From Georgenia muralis (GTDB lineage Bacteria; Actinomycetota; Actinomycetes; Actinomycetales; Actinomycetaceae): a stretch of DNA of 64,000 bases. Below are positions 8,410 through 17,785 of this stretch, one piece after another. Position 1 is the stretch's first letter, and every line of letters starts with the position of its first letter. Made by a program: the position numbers and the translations under genes. The stretch spans positions 62,001 to 126,000 of the forward strand of contig NZ_RKRA01000001.1 in NCBI RefSeq assembly GCF_003814705.1, read 5' to 3'. The notes under the pieces are model-generated. The model was not told the DNA's origin, did no database searches, and saw nothing but the letters and a program-made list of their open reading frames with translations.

Positions 8410-9840
8410 TCAGGCGCCGACGGCGGTGGTCTGGGCCGGCTCGAGGTCGACCGGGGCGGACAGGGTGCCGCGGACGGCGGTGGCGGCCGCGACGAGCGGG
8501 GACACCAGGTGGGTGCGGCCCCCCTTGCCCTGCCGGCCCTCGAAGTTGCGGTTCGACGTCGAGGCCGCCCGCTCCCCGGGCTTGAGCTGGTCGGGGTTCA
8601 TCCCCAGGCACATGGAGCAGCCGGCGTTGCGCCACTCGGCGCCGAAGTCGAGGAACACCTGGTCCAGGCCCTCGGACTCGGCCTGCAGGCGCACGCGGGC
8701 GGAACCGGGGACGACGAGGACGCGCACGTCGTCCGCCTTCCGGCGTCCCTTGAGCACCTCGGCGACGGCGCGCAGGTCCTCGATCCGCCCGTTCGTGCAC
8801 GAGCCGATGAAGACGGTGTCGACGTGGATGTCGCGCAGCGGCGTCCCGGGGGCGAGGTCCATGTACTCCAGGGCCCGCTCGGCAGCCTTGCGCTCGGACT
8901 CCTCGACGATGTCGACCGGGTCCGGCACGCTCGCCGACAGCGGCAGGCCCTGCCCGGGGTTCGTGCCCCAGGTGACGAACGGCTCGAGGTCGGCGGCGTC
9001 CAGGTCGACCTCGGTGTCGAAGACGGCGTCGTCGTCGGACCGCAGGGTGCGCCAGTACTCCACGGCGGCGTCCCAGTCGGCGCCCTCGGGGGCGTGCGGA
9101 CGGCCCTTGATGTACTCGAAGGTGGTCTCGTCGGGGGCGATCATCCCGGCGCGCGCACCCGCCTCGATGGACATGTTGCAGATCGTCATCCGCGCCTCCA
9201 TCGAGAGGTTGCGGATCGCCTCCCCCCGGTACTCCAGGACGTAGCCCTGCCCGCCGCCGGTCCCGATCTTGGCGATGATGGCCAGGATGATGTCCTTGGC
9301 GGTGGTGCCCTCACGCAGGCGGCCATTGACGTTGATCGCCATGGTGCGGAAGGGCGCGAGCGGCAGCGTCTGGGTGGCGAGCACGTGCTCGACCTCCGAC
9401 GTGCCGATACCGAAGGCCAGGGCGCCGAAGGCGCCGTGGGTGGAGGTGTGGGAGTCGCCGCACACGACCGTCAGGCCCGGCATCGTCAGCCCGAGCTGCG
9501 GGCCGACGACGTGGACGATGCCCTGGTCGGCGTCGCCGAGGGAGTGCAGGCGGATCCCGAACTCCTCCGCGTTGTGGCGCAGCGTCTCGATCTGCGTCCG
9601 GCTGGTCGCGTCCGCGATCGGACGGTCGATGTCCAGCGTCGGGGTGTTGTGGTCCTCGGTGGCGATGGTGAGGTCGGGGCGGCGGACCGGGCGGCCGGCG
9701 AGACGCAGGCCCTCGAACGCCTGCGGGCTCGTCACCTCGTGCACGAGGTGCAGGTCGATGTAGAGCAGGTCGGGCGCTCCGTCGGTTCCCTTGCGCACCA
9801 CGTGCGCGTCCCAGACCTTCTCGGCCAGCGTTCCGCTCAT
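8410..9840 (-). CDS. leuC: 3-isopropylmalate dehydratase large subunit
   Basis: The 476-residue LeuC is an aconitase-superfamily [4Fe-4S] enzyme. The cluster ligands appear as one Cys in [12 protein letters not shown] and two in [10 protein letters not shown]. The N-terminal KVWDAHVV and [19 protein letters not shown] segments are typical of the family. The ATG is preceded by GAGGAGGAG. It is divergent from the IclR regulator gene, with a perfect palindrome in the 100-base gap. In the related LtbR/NdgR systems of actinobacteria that regulator controls leuCD, so similar control is likely here. Confidence 0.96.
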   Translation of the reverse strand: MSGTLAEKVWDAHVVRKGTDGAPDLLYIDLHLVHEVTSPQAFEGLRLAGRPVRRPDLTIATEDHNTPTLDIDRPIADATSRTQIETLRHNAEEFGIRLHSLGDADQGIVHVVGPQLGLTMPGLTVVCGDSHTSTHGAFGALAFGIGTSEVEHVLATQTLPLAPFRTMAINVNGRLREGTTAKDIILAIIAKIGTGGGQGYVLEYRGEAIRNLSMEARMTICNMSIEAGARAGMIAPDETTFEYIKGRPHAPEGADWDAAVEYWRTLRSDDDAVFDTEVDLDAADLEPFVTWGTNPGQGLPLSASVPDPVDIVEESERKAAERALEYMDLAPGTPLRDIHVDTVFIGSCTNGRIEDLRAVAEVLKGRRKADDVRVLVVPGSARVRLQAESEGLDQVFLDFGAEWRNAGCSMCLGMNPDQLKPGERAASTSNRNFEGRQGKGGRTHLVSPLVAAATAVRGTLSAPVDLEPAQTTAVGA

Positions 9841-9909
9841 CGTGACTTTCTCCTCCTCGACGGCCGGGCTCTTGGCCTGCCCGGCGGGGCACTTCGTCGG
9901 ACACTTGCA

Positions 9910-9926
9910 ATCTCAGTGGCTGAGAT
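9910..9926. promoter_or_regulatory. Perfect palindrome, probable IclR-regulator operator
   Basis: The sequence ATCTCAG-TGG-CTGAGAT is a perfect 7-bp inverted repeat with a 3-base centre. It lies in the divergent gap between leuC (start 9840) and the IclR-type regulator (start 9941), just upstream of CAGTAT at 9929-9934, which sits six bases before the regulator start like other -10 boxes here. A protein bound here could block the regulator promoter and act on leuC. The position matches the leuCD-ltbR gap known to be bound by the regulator in corynebacteria; binding here is inference. Confidence 0.7.
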
Positions 9927-9940
9927 GCCAGTATCGGTCC

Positions 9941-10663
9941 ATGGACAACTCTAGCGGAGTCGGCGTTCTTGACAAGGCCGCCACGGTTCTCGGTGCGCTG
10001 GAGGCGGGGCCCGCCACCCTCGCCCAGCTCGTCAGCGCCACGCACCTCGCGCGGCCGACGGCGCACCGGCTCGCGGTCGCCCTCGAGCACCACCGTCTCG
10101 TCGCCCGCGACATGCAGGGCCGGTTCGTCCTCGGCCCCCGCCTGGCCGAGCTCGCCTCCGCCGCGGGCGAGGACCGGCTCCTGGCCGCGGCCACGCCGGT
10201 CCTCACGGCGCTGCGCGACCACACCAACGAGTCCGCCCAGCTCTACCGGCGGCAGGGCGACCAGCGCATCTGCGTCGCCGCCGCCGAGCGGCCCATGGGG
10301 CTGCGCGACTCCATCCCCGTCGGCGCCACCCTGAGCATGCTGGCGGGTTCCGCGGCGCAGGTCCTCCTCGCGTGGGAGGAGCCCGACCGTCTGCACCGCG
10401 GGCTGCACGGCGCGAACTTCACCGCGACGATGCTCTCGGCCGTGCGCCGGCGCGGCTGGTCGCAGTCGGTGGCCGAGCGCGAGCCCGGCGTCGCGTCGGT
10501 CTCCGCGCCGGTGCGCGGACCGTCCGGCCGGGTGCTGGCCGCCGTCTCCATCTCGGGCCCGATCGAGCGGATGGGCCGTCAGCCCGGCCGGCTCCACGCC
10601 GCGGCCGTCGTCGCCGCCGCGAACCGCCTCACCGAGGTCCTCAAGCGGACCGAGGAGGGCTGA
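9941..10663 (+). CDS. ndgR: IclR-family transcriptional regulator (NdgR/LtbR type)
   Basis: The 240-residue protein has an N-terminal winged helix (about residues 5-60, with LAQLVSATHLARPTAHRLAV as the recognition region) and a C-terminal IclR effector domain. It is divergent from leuCD. In Streptomyces and Corynebacterium the orthologue in this position (NdgR or LtbR) controls leucine and other amino acid genes. I chose the ATG at 9941 because CAGTAT lies six bases upstream; an open frame continues further 5' but crosses the palindrome and most of the leuC promoter. A strong hairpin at 10685-10716 ends the gene. Confidence 0.88.
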   Translation: MDNSSGVGVLDKAATVLGALEAGPATLAQLVSATHLARPTAHRLAVALEHHRLVARDMQGRFVLGPRLAELASAAGEDRLLAAATPVLTALRDHTNESAQLYRRQGDQRICVAAAERPMGLRDSIPVGATLSMLAGSAAQVLLAWEEPDRLHRGLHGANFTATMLSAVRRRGWSQSVAEREPGVASVSAPVRGPSGRVLAAVSISGPIERMGRQPGRLHAAAVVAAANRLTEVLKRTEEG

Positions 10664-10684
10664 GCGACACCGGCCGGGTACGAC

Positions 10685-10716
10685 GAGAGGCTCCCACCGC
10701 GTGGTGGGAGCCTCTC
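10685..10716. terminator. Bidirectional hairpin between the regulator and tRNA-Glu
   Basis: A perfect 14-bp inverted repeat (arms begin GAGAGGCTCCCACC) surrounds a 4-base loop GCGT. It lies 21 bases after the regulator stop and a few bases beyond the 3' end of the leftward tRNA-Glu. It can end transcription from both sides. There is no long T run, which is common in high-GC genomes. Confidence 0.75.
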
Positions 10717-10724
10717 GCTCGTCG

Positions 10725-10797
10725 TAGCCCCGACCGGATTCGAACCGGCGCCGCCGCCTTGAGAGGGCGGTGTCCTAGGCCGCTAGACGACGGGGCC
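10725..10797 (-). tRNA. tRNA-Glu (CTC), copy 1
   Basis: Read on the minus strand it begins GGCCCCGTCGTCTAGCGG. It has anticodon CTC in a CCGCCCTCTCAAGGCGG arm and a TTCGAAT T-loop, then ends CGGGGCTA. The acceptor stem pairs over seven positions with one G-U at the end, and the discriminator would be A. It is identical to the second copy at 10954-11026. gltX, which charges it, lies about 1.1 kb away. Confidence 0.93.
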
Positions 10798-10913
10798 ATG
10801 GCTTCCCTGAGCCTGGACGAGCATACCCGAGCCGTCCGGGCGAGGTCGCGCCCGGCGGCTATGACGCCCGTCACGCCCGCCGGCGGGCCCGGGACGGGCG
10901 ACCCGGAGACGGC

Positions 10914-10945
10914 GAGAGGCCCTCACCGCGTGGTGAGGACCTCTC
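10914..10945. terminator. Hairpin between the two tRNA-Glu genes
   Basis: A 14-bp inverted repeat with one mismatch (arms GAGAGGCCCTCACC and GGTGAGGACCTCTC, loop GCGT) lies nine bases beyond the 3' end of the second tRNA-Glu. It closely resembles the hairpin at 10685-10716 in position, loop and outer arm. This suggests that the tRNA gene was duplicated together with its 3' hairpin, which has since diverged. Confidence 0.65.
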
Positions 10946-10953
10946 GCTCGTTG

Positions 10954-11026
10954 TAGCCCCGACCGGATTCGAACCGGCGCCGCCGCCTTGAGAGGGCGGT
11001 GTCCTAGGCCGCTAGACGACGGGGCC
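10954..11026 (-). tRNA. tRNA-Glu (CTC), copy 2
   Basis: This is the same 73-base tRNA-Glu with anticodon CTC as at 10725-10797. Its 3' hairpin lies at 10914-10945. It is downstream of tRNA-Gln in the leftward tRNA cluster. Confidence 0.93.
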
Positions 11027-11076
11027 CTGACGTGTTGTTCCTGGCTGGACCCTCGCACGTGCCGAAGGTCGGACCG

Positions 11077-11148
11077 CTGGGGTACCAGGACTCGAACCTA
11101 GACTAACTGGACCAGAACCAGTCGTGCTGCCAATTACACCATACCCCA
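11077..11148 (-). tRNA. tRNA-Gln (CTG)
   Basis: On the minus strand it begins TGGGGTATGGTGTAATTGGC. It has anticodon CTG in the arm CTGGTTCTGGTCCAG, a GTTCGAGTC T-loop, and ends TACCCCAG. The seven-base acceptor stem TGGGGTA/TACCCCA pairs perfectly and the discriminator is G, as expected for glutamine. It is the first gene of the leftward Gln-Glu-Glu cluster. Confidence 0.94.
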
Positions 11149-11306
11149 TGGGGGTACGACCGCCGCCGTGCCGCTCGGGCCGGTGGAGGTCGTGCCGTCG
11201 CAGAACACTACCCGAGCGACGTCGCGCCGACCAAACCCGGTACGGCGACTATGACCGACCTCACGCCCCCGCCGCACGGGCGCCCGGGCGCCGCTACCGT
11301 GTCGCC

Positions 11307-11915
11307 ATGGAAGCCGACGACGTCCGGCACGCAGCGCAGTGGCTCGCCGCCGAGCTCCGCGCCCGTCCCGCGGACGACTACGACTACGACGCCCACGCGC
11401 ACGGCCTGGGGTGGACCTGCTGGGCCACCGCCGAGCACGTCCTCGACGACCTCCTCGCCTACGCGCTCCAGCTCGCCGGGCGCGCCCGCGGGGACTACCT
11501 GCCCGTGGACGCCGCCGACGGCGGTGAGACGGTGGTGAGGTCGCGGCGCTCGGCCGGGACGGTCGGGCTCGCGGCGAACCTCGAGGCGATGGCCGAGCTG
11601 CTGGCCGCCCAGGTGCAGGTCGGCGACGCCACCGACCGGGCCTACCACCCGTGGGGGGAGTCGGACCCCGGCGGCTTCGCCGCGATGGGGGTGTGCGAGA
11701 TCGTCGTCCACGGCTGGGACGTCCTCACCGCCCTCGACGACGAGGTCGCCGACCTTCCCGAGGACCTGTGCGCCGGTGTCCTGGCACGCCTCTTCCCCGG
11801 CTCGCCCCACGACCTCGGCAGCGCGCAGGAGGTGCTGCTGTGGCAGACCGGACGCCGCGACATCGCCGGGCTGGGCCGGCTCGAGAGCTGGCGCTGGGAC
11901 GCCACCGTCCGCTGA
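11307..11915 (+). CDS. Maleylpyruvate isomerase-like, mycothiol-dependent-type protein
   Basis: The 202-residue protein has the DinB-fold N-terminal signature of the maleylpyruvate isomerase family: WTCWATAEHVLDDLLAYA, with its metal-site histidine, and CEIVVHGWDVLTAL, with the HGWD motif typical of these enzymes. Members use mycothiol or are uncharacterised; the reaction here is unknown. The ATG is preceded by TACCGT at 11295-11300, six bases upstream, in the leaderless pattern. It converges on gltX with 13 bases between the stops. Confidence 0.78.
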   Translation: MEADDVRHAAQWLAAELRARPADDYDYDAHAHGLGWTCWATAEHVLDDLLAYALQLAGRARGDYLPVDAADGGETVVRSRRSAGTVGLAANLEAMAELLAAQVQVGDATDRAYHPWGESDPGGFAAMGVCEIVVHGWDVLTALDDEVADLPEDLCAGVLARLFPGSPHDLGSAQEVLLWQTGRRDIAGLGRLESWRWDATVR

Positions 11916-11928
11916 CGGCCGGGCGCGG

Positions 11929-13443
11929 TCAGGCGGCGAGGTGCTCGCGCAGGCGCCGCAGACGGACGAGCGTGGCGTCCTTGCCGAGGATCTCCATCGA
12001 CTCGAACAGCGGCGGTGAGACCCGCCGTCCGGTCACCGCCGTGCGCAGCGGCGCGAACGCGAAGCGGGGCTTGATGCCCATGCCCTCGACGATGGCCTCG
12101 CGCAGAACGGCCTCCACCCGCTCCGTGGTGAACTCGGTGATCGGCTCCAGCGCGGCGAGCGAGGCATCGAGGACGTCCCCGGCCTCGGGGCGCAGGGCCC
12201 CGACGGCGTCGGGGTCGAGGACGAGGTCGCCGTCCCCGACGAAGAGGAACCCGAGCATCCCGGAGGCCTCGCCCAGGAGCGTCATCCGCTCCTGGACCAG
12301 CGGTGAGGCGGCGGCGAGCAGCCCCTGCTCGCGCTCGGTGAGGCCGTCGAGCGTGGCCGCCGAGACGAGGCCCTGCGCGTGCAGGTACGGCACGAGCCGC
12401 GCCCGGAAGTCCGCCGCGTCGAGCATCCGCAGGTGGGTGGCGTTGATGGCCTCGGCCTTCTTGAGGTCGAAGCGCGCGGGGTTGGGGTTGACGTCGGCGA
12501 CGTCGAACGCCGCGACCATCTCCTCCTTGGAGAAGATGTCGTTGTCCGGGGAGATGCCCCAGCCGAGCAGCGCGAGGTAGTTGAGCAGGCCCTCGGGGGT
12601 GAAGCCGCGGTCGCGGTGGAGGAAGAGGTTCGACTCGGGGTCGCGCTTGGACAGCTTCTTGTTCCCCTCGCCCATGACGTACGGCAGGTGCCCGAAGACC
12701 GGCATGACGCTCGCGATGCCGAGGTCGAGCAGGGCGCGGTAGAGCACCACCTGGCGGGGGGTGGAGGAGAGCAGGTCCTCGCCCCGCAGCACGTGCGTGA
12801 TGCCCATGAGGGCGTCGTCGACGGGGTTGGTGAGGGTGTACAGCGGGAACCCGTTGGCGCGCACGACGACGAAGTCCGGGATCGACCCGGCCTTGAAGGT
12901 GACCTCCCCGCGGACGACGTCGGTGAAGCTGACGTCGGCGTCGGGCATGCGCACGCGCAGGACCGGCTCGCGGCCCTGCGCGCGGTAGGCGGCCCTCTGC
13001 TCCTCGGTGAGGTCGCGGTCGAACCCGTCGTAGCCGAGCTTGGGGTCGCGGCCGGCGGCCCGGTGGCGCGCCTCGATCTCCTCCGGCGTGGAGTACGACT
13101 CGTAGGCGTACCCCGCCTCGAGGAGCCGGGCGGCGACGTCGCGGTAGACGTCCATCCGCTCGGACTGCCGGTAGGGACCGAACGGTCCGCCCACCTCGAC
13201 GCCCTCGTCCCAGTCCAGGCCGAGCCAGCGCAGGGCGTCCAGGATCTGGTGGTAGCTCTCCTCCGTGTCCCGCTCGGGGTCGGTGTCCTCGATGCGGAAG
13301 ACGAACGTGCCGCCGACGTGCCGCGCGTGGGCCCAGTTGAACAGGGCGGTGCGGATGAGCCCGACGTGCGGGGTGCCGGTGGGCGAGGGGCAGAAACGGA
13401 CGCGGACGGCGGAGCCGGTGGCCGCTGCGGTGTTCTCGGTCAT
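11929..13443 (-). CDS. gltX: Glutamyl-tRNA synthetase
   Basis: GltX attaches glutamate to tRNA-Glu in the cytoplasm. The 504-residue class I synthetase has [13 protein letters not shown] (the HIGH-type motif at 25-28), [15 protein letters not shown], and the KMSKS-type loop KKLSKRD near residue 262. The C-terminal part is the anticodon-binding helical domain. A TAGGCT at 13453-13458 lies nine bases before the ATG. The gene sits beside two tRNA-Glu(CTC) copies and a tRNA-Gln gene. No gatCAB is in this window, so whether it also charges tRNA-Gln cannot be judged here. Confidence 0.96.
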   Translation of the reverse strand: MTENTAAATGSAVRVRFCPSPTGTPHVGLIRTALFNWAHARHVGGTFVFRIEDTDPERDTEESYHQILDALRWLGLDWDEGVEVGGPFGPYRQSERMDVYRDVAARLLEAGYAYESYSTPEEIEARHRAAGRDPKLGYDGFDRDLTEEQRAAYRAQGREPVLRVRMPDADVSFTDVVRGEVTFKAGSIPDFVVVRANGFPLYTLTNPVDDALMGITHVLRGEDLLSSTPRQVVLYRALLDLGIASVMPVFGHLPYVMGEGNKKLSKRDPESNLFLHRDRGFTPEGLLNYLALLGWGISPDNDIFSKEEMVAAFDVADVNPNPARFDLKKAEAINATHLRMLDAADFRARLVPYLHAQGLVSAATLDGLTEREQGLLAAASPLVQERMTLLGEASGMLGFLFVGDGDLVLDPDAVGALRPEAGDVLDASLAALEPITEFTTERVEAVLREAIVEGMGIKPRFAFAPLRTAVTGRRVSPPLFESMEILGKDATLVRLRRLREHLAA

Positions 13444-13515
13444 GATGGGCCCAGCCTAGTGGCGCCCCGGTCCCGCGGGTCCCGGGGCGGCGTCAGTCCC
13501 GCCGGGCCACCGGCC

Positions 13516-14289
13516 TCAGTCCCGCCGGACCACCGGGTTGCTGAACGAGCCGATGCCCTCGACCTCGACCTCGACACGCTGGCCCACCTCGATCGGTCCC
13601 ACGCCCGCCGGCGTGCCGGTGAGGATGACGTCGCCCGGGAGGAGCGTGAAGATCGAGGAGACGTACTCGATGAGCTCGGGGACCTTGTGCACGAGGTCGG
13701 AGGTGCGCCCGTCCTGGCGCACCACCCCGTCGACGCGCGCCCGTACCGCCAGGTCGGAGACGTCGAGGTCGACGGCGAGGTAGGGGCCGAGCGGGCAGGA
13801 CGTGTCGAAGCCCTTCGCCCGGGTCCACTGCGCGTCGGTGGCCTGGACGTCGCGAGCCGTGACGTCGTTCGCCACGGTGTAGCCGAAGATGACGTCCTGG
13901 ACCTTGGCCGCCGGCACGTACTTGCACAGCCGTGAGATCACGACGGCCAGCTCGGCCTCGTGGTGGACCTCCCTCGACCACGGGGGCAGCACGATGGGGT
14001 CGTCCGGCCCGATGACCGAGGTGTTCGGCTTGAGGAAGACGAGCGGCTCGGCGGGCACCTCGTGACCCATCTCGGCGGCGTGGTCGGCGTAGTTGCGGCC
14101 GATACCGATGACCTTCGAGCGCGGGATGACCGGCGAGAGGAGCCTGACGGTGTCCAGCGCCACCCGCTCCCCCGTCGTCTCCAGTCCCGCGAAGATGGGG
14201 TCGGACCGCAGGACGACGAGCTCGTCGCTGTCCTCGTCGAGGATGCCGTAGCGGGGGTCCTCACCCGTGGTGAACCGTGCGATGCGCAT
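13516..14289 (-). CDS. Fumarylacetoacetate hydrolase family protein
   Basis: The 257-residue protein has the FAH fold motifs KVIGIGRNYADHAAEMG, EVHHEAELAVVI (metal ligands), FGYTVANDVTARD and GDVILTGTPAGVG. The family cleaves or decarboxylates beta-diketo acids with a divalent metal; oxaloacetate decarboxylase and acylpyruvase are common roles. No catabolic partner is nearby, so the substrate is open. ATG at 14289 follows TACGGT at 14297-14302 by seven bases. It is probably transcribed separately from gltX, whose start lies 72 bases downstream. Confidence 0.88.
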   Translation of the reverse strand: MRIARFTTGEDPRYGILDEDSDELVVLRSDPIFAGLETTGERVALDTVRLLSPVIPRSKVIGIGRNYADHAAEMGHEVPAEPLVFLKPNTSVIGPDDPIVLPPWSREVHHEAELAVVISRLCKYVPAAKVQDVIFGYTVANDVTARDVQATDAQWTRAKGFDTSCPLGPYLAVDLDVSDLAVRARVDGVVRQDGRTSDLVHKVPELIEYVSSIFTLLPGDVILTGTPAGVGPIEVGQRVEVEVEGIGSFSNPVVRRD

Positions 14290-14385
14290 GGTCACCACCG
14301 TAGTGCCGCCCGGGCCGGTGGGGTCGGGGGGTCGGTGGGTCGGCCGACTCCGGGTGGTGTGCGCCGTCTCGCCTACGCTTGCGGG

Positions 14386-15336
14386 GTGTCCGCCGACCGC
14401 ACCCTCCCGGCGCCGCTGTGGCGGGCGGCCGCCGCGGCGCACGCCGCACGCGCGGACGCCCTCACCGCGGCCCGTCGGGAACGCGCCGGCCGTGGGCTGA
14501 GCGACCCGGTGGAGGACTTCCTCTTCGAGTACTACCCGCTCCGGCCGGCCCGGCTGCGGCGGTGGCACCCGGGCGCGGGGACGGCGCTGGCCCCGGACGC
14601 CCCCGGTGGCGACCCCGCCGCCCCCGACGACCTCGACGCCCGGTCGCGGTGGCGCTGGCACCATCGGCGAGCGGACGGCTCGGTCACCCTCGACGTCGGC
14701 GCCCTCATGGCCGACCGGGACGACGGCGTCCGCTGGATCCACGACCTCCTCACCCGCACCGCCGCTCGCACGCCGCAGCTCGGGTGCCTGGGGCTGCACG
14801 AGTGGGCGATGGTCTACCGCCAGGAGCGGCACCGGCACCCGTTGTCGCTGCGGCTCGGCCAGTCGGCCACCGACGCGGTGGTCGAGGGGCACCCGCTGCG
14901 GTGCACCCACTTCGACGCCTTCCGCTTCTTCACGGGACCGGCCCGCCCGTTGAACCGAGACCAGCCCGAGCGCGCCACCCAGCCCGCGCTCGAGCAGCCG
15001 GGCTGTCTCCACGCGAGCATGGACCTGCTCAAGCACGCCATGAAGCTGGGACCGGCCTGCCCCGGCGACCTCCTCCTGGACACCTTCGAGCTCGCGCGCG
15101 ACGTCCGGGTGCTCGACATGCGCGCCTCGCCCTACGACGTCGCGGCGCTGGGGCACGACCCGGTCGCCATCGAGATGGCAGCGGGCCGGGCGGAGTACGT
15201 CCGGCTCCAGCGCGGCTTCGCCGAGCGGGCCGCACCCCTGCGGGACCGGCTCCTCGAGGTCACCGGCCGCCTCGTCGCGGCACCGGCCGACGTCGGGGCC
15301 CGGACCGGCGCGCCCGCCCAGGCCACCGGGACGTGA
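14386..15336 (+). CDS. Conserved actinobacterial protein, often labelled 3-methyladenine DNA glycosylase
   Basis: The 316-residue protein belongs to a conserved actinobacterial family usually labelled 3-methyladenine DNA glycosylase. Typical segments are DPVEDFLFEYYPLRPARLRRWHPG, LGLHEWAMVYR, LRCTHFDAFRFFT, and PGCLHASMDLLKHAMKL. I see no helix-hairpin-helix or known glycosylase active site, so the label should not be taken as function. The GTG start has TACGCT at 14374-14379, six bases upstream. The stop overlaps the start of the following permease (GTGA), which suggests coupled translation. Confidence 0.7.
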   Translation: MSADRTLPAPLWRAAAAAHAARADALTAARRERAGRGLSDPVEDFLFEYYPLRPARLRRWHPGAGTALAPDAPGGDPAAPDDLDARSRWRWHHRRADGSVTLDVGALMADRDDGVRWIHDLLTRTAARTPQLGCLGLHEWAMVYRQERHRHPLSLRLGQSATDAVVEGHPLRCTHFDAFRFFTGPARPLNRDQPERATQPALEQPGCLHASMDLLKHAMKLGPACPGDLLLDTFELARDVRVLDMRASPYDVAALGHDPVAIEMAAGRAEYVRLQRGFAERAAPLRDRLLEVTGRLVAAPADVGARTGAPAQATGT

Positions 15337-16595
15337 GCGGGCTCGCCCGCCGTCTCGGCCCGGCGGATGCGGTCGTCATCGGCCTGAGCTCGATGATCGG
15401 CGCCGGCGTCTTCGCGGTGTTCGCCCCGGCGGCGGCAGCAGCCGGCAGCTGGCTGCTCCTCGGCCTGGCGCTCGCGGCCCTCGTCGCCACGGCGAACGCG
15501 ACCTCCACCGCGCAGCTGGCCGCGACCTACCCCACCTCCGGCGGGACGTACGTCTACGGCCGCGAACAGCTCGGACCGTGGTGGGGGTTCGTCGCGGGCT
15601 GGTCCTTCGTGATCGGGAAGACCGCGTCCGCGGCCGCGATGGCGACGACGTTCGCCGCCTACACCGTCCCGGCGGCCTGGCAGCGCCCCGTCGCCGCGGC
15701 CGCCGTCGTCGCCCTCACGGCGCTCGGGCTGCGCGGCATCACCCGGACGGCGGCCCTCGCCCGCGTGCTCCTCGTCGTCGTGCTGCTCGCCCTGGCGGTG
15801 ACGCTCGTCGCGGCACACCTGGGCGCCGGAGCCACCGCGGGGACCGGCGCACCGACGGTCGCCGCGGACCGCCCGGTCGGCCCGATCGGGGTCCTGCAGT
15901 CCGCCGGCCTGATCTTCTTCGCCTTCGCCGGCTACGCCCGCATCGCCACCCTCGGCGAGGAGGTCCGGGACCCCGGGCGGACCATCCCCCGGGCGATCGT
16001 CACCACGCTGGCAGCGGCGGCGGCCCTCTACACCGCCGTCGCGCTCACCCTGCTCGCCGTGCTCGGCCCCGGCCCGCTCGCCGCCTCGCGGGCGCCGCTG
16101 GCCGACGCGGTCGCGGCCGGGTCGTGGGACGCCGCGCTCCCGGTCGTCGGGGTCGGCGCCGCCGCGGCGAGCCTCGGGGCGCTCCTCGCGCTCCTCCCCG
16201 GGATCGCCCGTACGACCCTGGCGATGGCCCGGGAGGGCGACCTGCCCCGCGGGCTCGCGGTCGTCGACCCCCGGCAGGTCCCCCGGCGCGCCGAGCTGAC
16301 GGTCGCGGCCGTCGTCGTCGGCGCGGTCCTCGTCGCCGACCTGCGCGGGCTCATCGGCTTCAGCTCCGCCGGGGTGCTGCTGTACTACGCCGTCGCGAAC
16401 CTCGCCGCCCTCACCCAGGGGAGCGACCGGCGCCGGTACCCGCGTGCGATGCAGGTCCTCGGGCTGACCGGCTGCCTCGTGCTCGTCGCGACCCTCCCCC
16501 CGGCGTCCGTCCTCGTGGGTGTGGGCGTCGTGGCGGTCGGCGTCGCGGTCCGTCTGCTCCGGGGGCGCCGGGCTGGACCTAGGCTCGGTCCATGA
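15333..16595 (+). CDS. APC-superfamily amino acid permease
   Basis: The 420-residue membrane protein has about 11-12 hydrophobic segments. The first shows the APC signature GLSSMIGAGVFAV, followed by TYPTSGGTYVYGREQLGPWWGF between helices 2 and 3 and FFAFAGYARIATLGEEVRDP near helix 6. It probably imports an amino acid or amine with protons. The GTG start overlaps the previous stop by four bases and its own stop overlaps the next start (ATGA), so the three genes form a tight unit. Substrate is not decidable. Confidence 0.88.
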   Translation: MSGLARRLGPADAVVIGLSSMIGAGVFAVFAPAAAAAGSWLLLGLALAALVATANATSTAQLAATYPTSGGTYVYGREQLGPWWGFVAGWSFVIGKTASAAAMATTFAAYTVPAAWQRPVAAAAVVALTALGLRGITRTAALARVLLVVVLLALAVTLVAAHLGAGATAGTGAPTVAADRPVGPIGVLQSAGLIFFAFAGYARIATLGEEVRDPGRTIPRAIVTTLAAAAALYTAVALTLLAVLGPGPLAASRAPLADAVAAGSWDAALPVVGVGAAAASLGALLALLPGIARTTLAMAREGDLPRGLAVVDPRQVPRRAELTVAAVVVGAVLVADLRGLIGFSSAGVLLYYAVANLAALTQGSDRRRYPRAMQVLGLTGCLVLVATLPPASVLVGVGVVAVGVAVRLLRGRRAGPRLGP

Positions 16596-17749
16596 CCCAG
16601 CCGCCGGAGCGCCAGGTGCGGACGGCCGAGCAGGTGACGCCGTCGCCGCCCACGTCCGCGCCCGACGCCCGGTCACGCCTCACCGGCGTGGACGTCGCCC
16701 GCGGTGTGGCGATCCTGGGGATGTTCGTCGCGCACCTCGGCGACGACGGTCCCGGCGGCCGGCACGACCCGGAGTGGTTCGTCGTCGCCGACGGCCGCTC
16801 GGCCGCCCTGTTCGCCCTCCTCGCGGGCGTCTCGCTGGCGCTGGCCAACGGCCGGCGCGTCCCCCCCACCGGCCTCGCGCTCACCCGGGCCCGCGTGGCC
16901 ACCTTCGTCCGGGCGGCGGTGCTGCTCGTCATCGGGGTGGTCCTGGTCGCGCTCGGCACACCGGTGCTGGTCATCCTGCCCGCGTACGCGGTGATGTTCG
17001 CCCTCGCGACGCCGTTCCTCGGGCTGCGCCGTCGGTGGCTGCTGCTCGGGGCGGGGACCGCGGCGGTGGTCTCCCCGACGCTCATCTTCGCCGCCACGAC
17101 ACCGGCGCCGGACGGACGGCCCTCCGTCCTCGCCCGGTTCCTCGGCGCGGCCGACCCGGTCGAGCTGCCGATGGACGAGCTCGTCACCGGTCCCTACCCG
17201 GCGCTGGTGTACCTCGCCTACGTGCTCCTCGGGCTGGCGCTGGGCCGCAGCGACCTCACCCGGGCACGCACCCAGGCCGCGCTGGTGGGCGCGGGCGCGG
17301 CCCTGGCGACGCTGGGGTGGGGCACCTCACGCCTCGCCCAGGACGCCCTCGGCGCCGACGCCTCGCCCCTGGCCCGGCGCCTGGTCAGCGCCGCGGCGCA
17401 CGACGACTCCACCCTCGAGGTGGTGGGCAACTGGGGCAGCTCGCTCGCCGTCGTCGGGCTGCTGCTCCTCCTGACCCGGCCCACGACCTCCGCGGGCCGC
17501 GTGACCGCCGCGGTGCTCTCGCCGGTCGCGGCGGCCGGGGCGATGTCGCTGAGCGTGTACTCCGTCCACATCGTCGCGATCGCGATCCTCGGCAACGACG
17601 TGGTGTGGAACCCCGTGTCGAACGGGGTGCTCGTGACCTTCGTCGTCGTGGCTCTCGCGGGTGCGTGGCTGTGGCGCCGGCTCATCGGCCGGGGCCCGCT
17701 CGAGCGTCTCGTGCGCGGCGCCGTCCACGCGGTCGTCCCCCGCACCTGA
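16592..17749 (+). CDS. DUF418/heparan acetyltransferase-like membrane protein
   Basis: The 385-residue product begins with about 35 polar residues, then RLTGVDVARGVAILGMFVAH, the hallmark start of the acyltransferase-like DUF1624/DUF418 membrane family. About ten hydrophobic segments follow. The C-terminal region has AAGAMSLSVYSVHI, a common pattern in DUF418 proteins. These are thought to move acyl groups across the membrane, but the substrate is unknown. The ATG overlaps the permease stop, yet TAGGCT at 16580-16585 also lies six bases upstream, so an extra internal leaderless start is possible. Confidence 0.78.
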   Translation: MTQPPERQVRTAEQVTPSPPTSAPDARSRLTGVDVARGVAILGMFVAHLGDDGPGGRHDPEWFVVADGRSAALFALLAGVSLALANGRRVPPTGLALTRARVATFVRAAVLLVIGVVLVALGTPVLVILPAYAVMFALATPFLGLRRRWLLLGAGTAAVVSPTLIFAATTPAPDGRPSVLARFLGAADPVELPMDELVTGPYPALVYLAYVLLGLALGRSDLTRARTQAALVGAGAALATLGWGTSRLAQDALGADASPLARRLVSAAAHDDSTLEVVGNWGSSLAVVGLLLLLTRPTTSAGRVTAAVLSPVAAAGAMSLSVYSVHIVAIAILGNDVVWNPVSNGVLVTFVVVALAGAWLWRRLIGRGPLERLVRGAVHAVVPRT

Positions 17750-17785
17750 GGCGGGCGGCGCGGCGGGCGGCGCGTCCGTCGGGCC

